Assembly: GCA_033675265.1 (NCBI GenBank) | Contig: JAUJYZ010000317.1 | Span: forward strand, 248,001 to 312,000 | Length of the DNA stretch: 64,000 nt | From: Actinostola sp. cb2023 | Taxonomy: Eukaryota; Cnidaria; Anthozoa; Actiniaria; Actinostolidae | Direction of reading: 5' to 3' | Shown here: positions 63,923 to 64,000 of the stretch, in pieces | How the letters are laid out: every line of letters begins with the position of its first letter | Position numbering within the stretch: the stretch's first letter is position 1 | Position numbers and translations under genes: made by a program | Notes under the pieces: generated by a model | What the model was told of the DNA's origin: nothing | Database searches by the model: none | What the model saw: only the letters and a program-made list of their open reading frames with translations

Positions 63923-64000
63923 ATAAATAGGAAATTAATACTATTTACTCTCGATCTAACATTAAATAGGGAAATTAATACTATTTACTCTCGATCTAAC
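63923..64000. repeat. Tandem duplication at the window edge
   Basis: ggaaattaatactatttact ctcgatctaac occurs twice with period 41, the second copy touching the window end. Confidence 0.85.

Larger units (their letters stand above)
63331..64000. other. COP1 intron, repeats to the window end
   Basis: After the MITE come a C-rich tract (about 63640-63740, ccccct units), an (ATA)n microsatellite and a 41 bp exact tandem duplication at the very end (gaaattaatactatttactc tcgatctaac). The next COP1 exon is not in the window. Confidence 0.7.

Overview
The window comes from an invertebrate animal nuclear genome. The genes are intron-rich (6 to about 28 exons) with consensus GT/AG splice sites and metazoan orthologues, and the introns are packed with short inverted-repeat elements (MITE-like), minisatellites, homopolymer runs, a SINE-like tail and one PIF/Harbinger DNA transposon. 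I cannot name the species. The gene content fits a marine non-vertebrate such as a sponge or cnidarian, but that is only an impression. Nothing prokaryotic or viral was seen.

Layout. 1-6.7 kb: minus-strand gene for a protein with two IQ motifs, entering a possible DUF4347-like region, with its 3' end not found. 6.7-9.6 kb: intergenic, full of foldback elements. 9.6-32.9 kb: minus-strand ATP13A1 (type P5A ER ATPase), 27 exons located, every junction but one in frame. 33.0-37.1 kb: plus-strand C6orf136/DUF2358-like mitochondrial protein, head-to-head with ATP13A1 with only 154 bp between start codons. 37.6-40.4 kb: a decayed PIF/Harbinger element (Myb-like ORF1 plus DDE transposase). 40.7-43.8 kb: plus-strand von Willebrand A-like gene with a broken MIDAS region. 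44.2-47.6 kb: minus-strand DUSP12, complete. 49.2-54.1 kb: minus-strand WDR5, complete. 54.8 kb to the window end: plus-strand COP1 (RING, coiled coil, WD40), truncated by the window; it is head-to-head with WDR5 across 692 bp.

Functional themes. ATP13A1 extracts mis-inserted transmembrane proteins, including mitochondrial ones, from the ER, and its divergent neighbour encodes a protein with a predicted mitochondrial presequence. Shared control of the two is the most interesting biological hypothesis here. WDR5 (chromatin scaffold) and COP1 (E3 ligase) form a second divergent pair. The repeats show several layers of activity: MITE families present in 2 to about 10 copies, MITE cores or ends amplified into tandem arrays, and a transposon promoter-like block repeated upstream of the vWA gene.

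Exon boundaries were derived by hand from splice signals, reading phase and remembered family similarity. No alignment or search was run.
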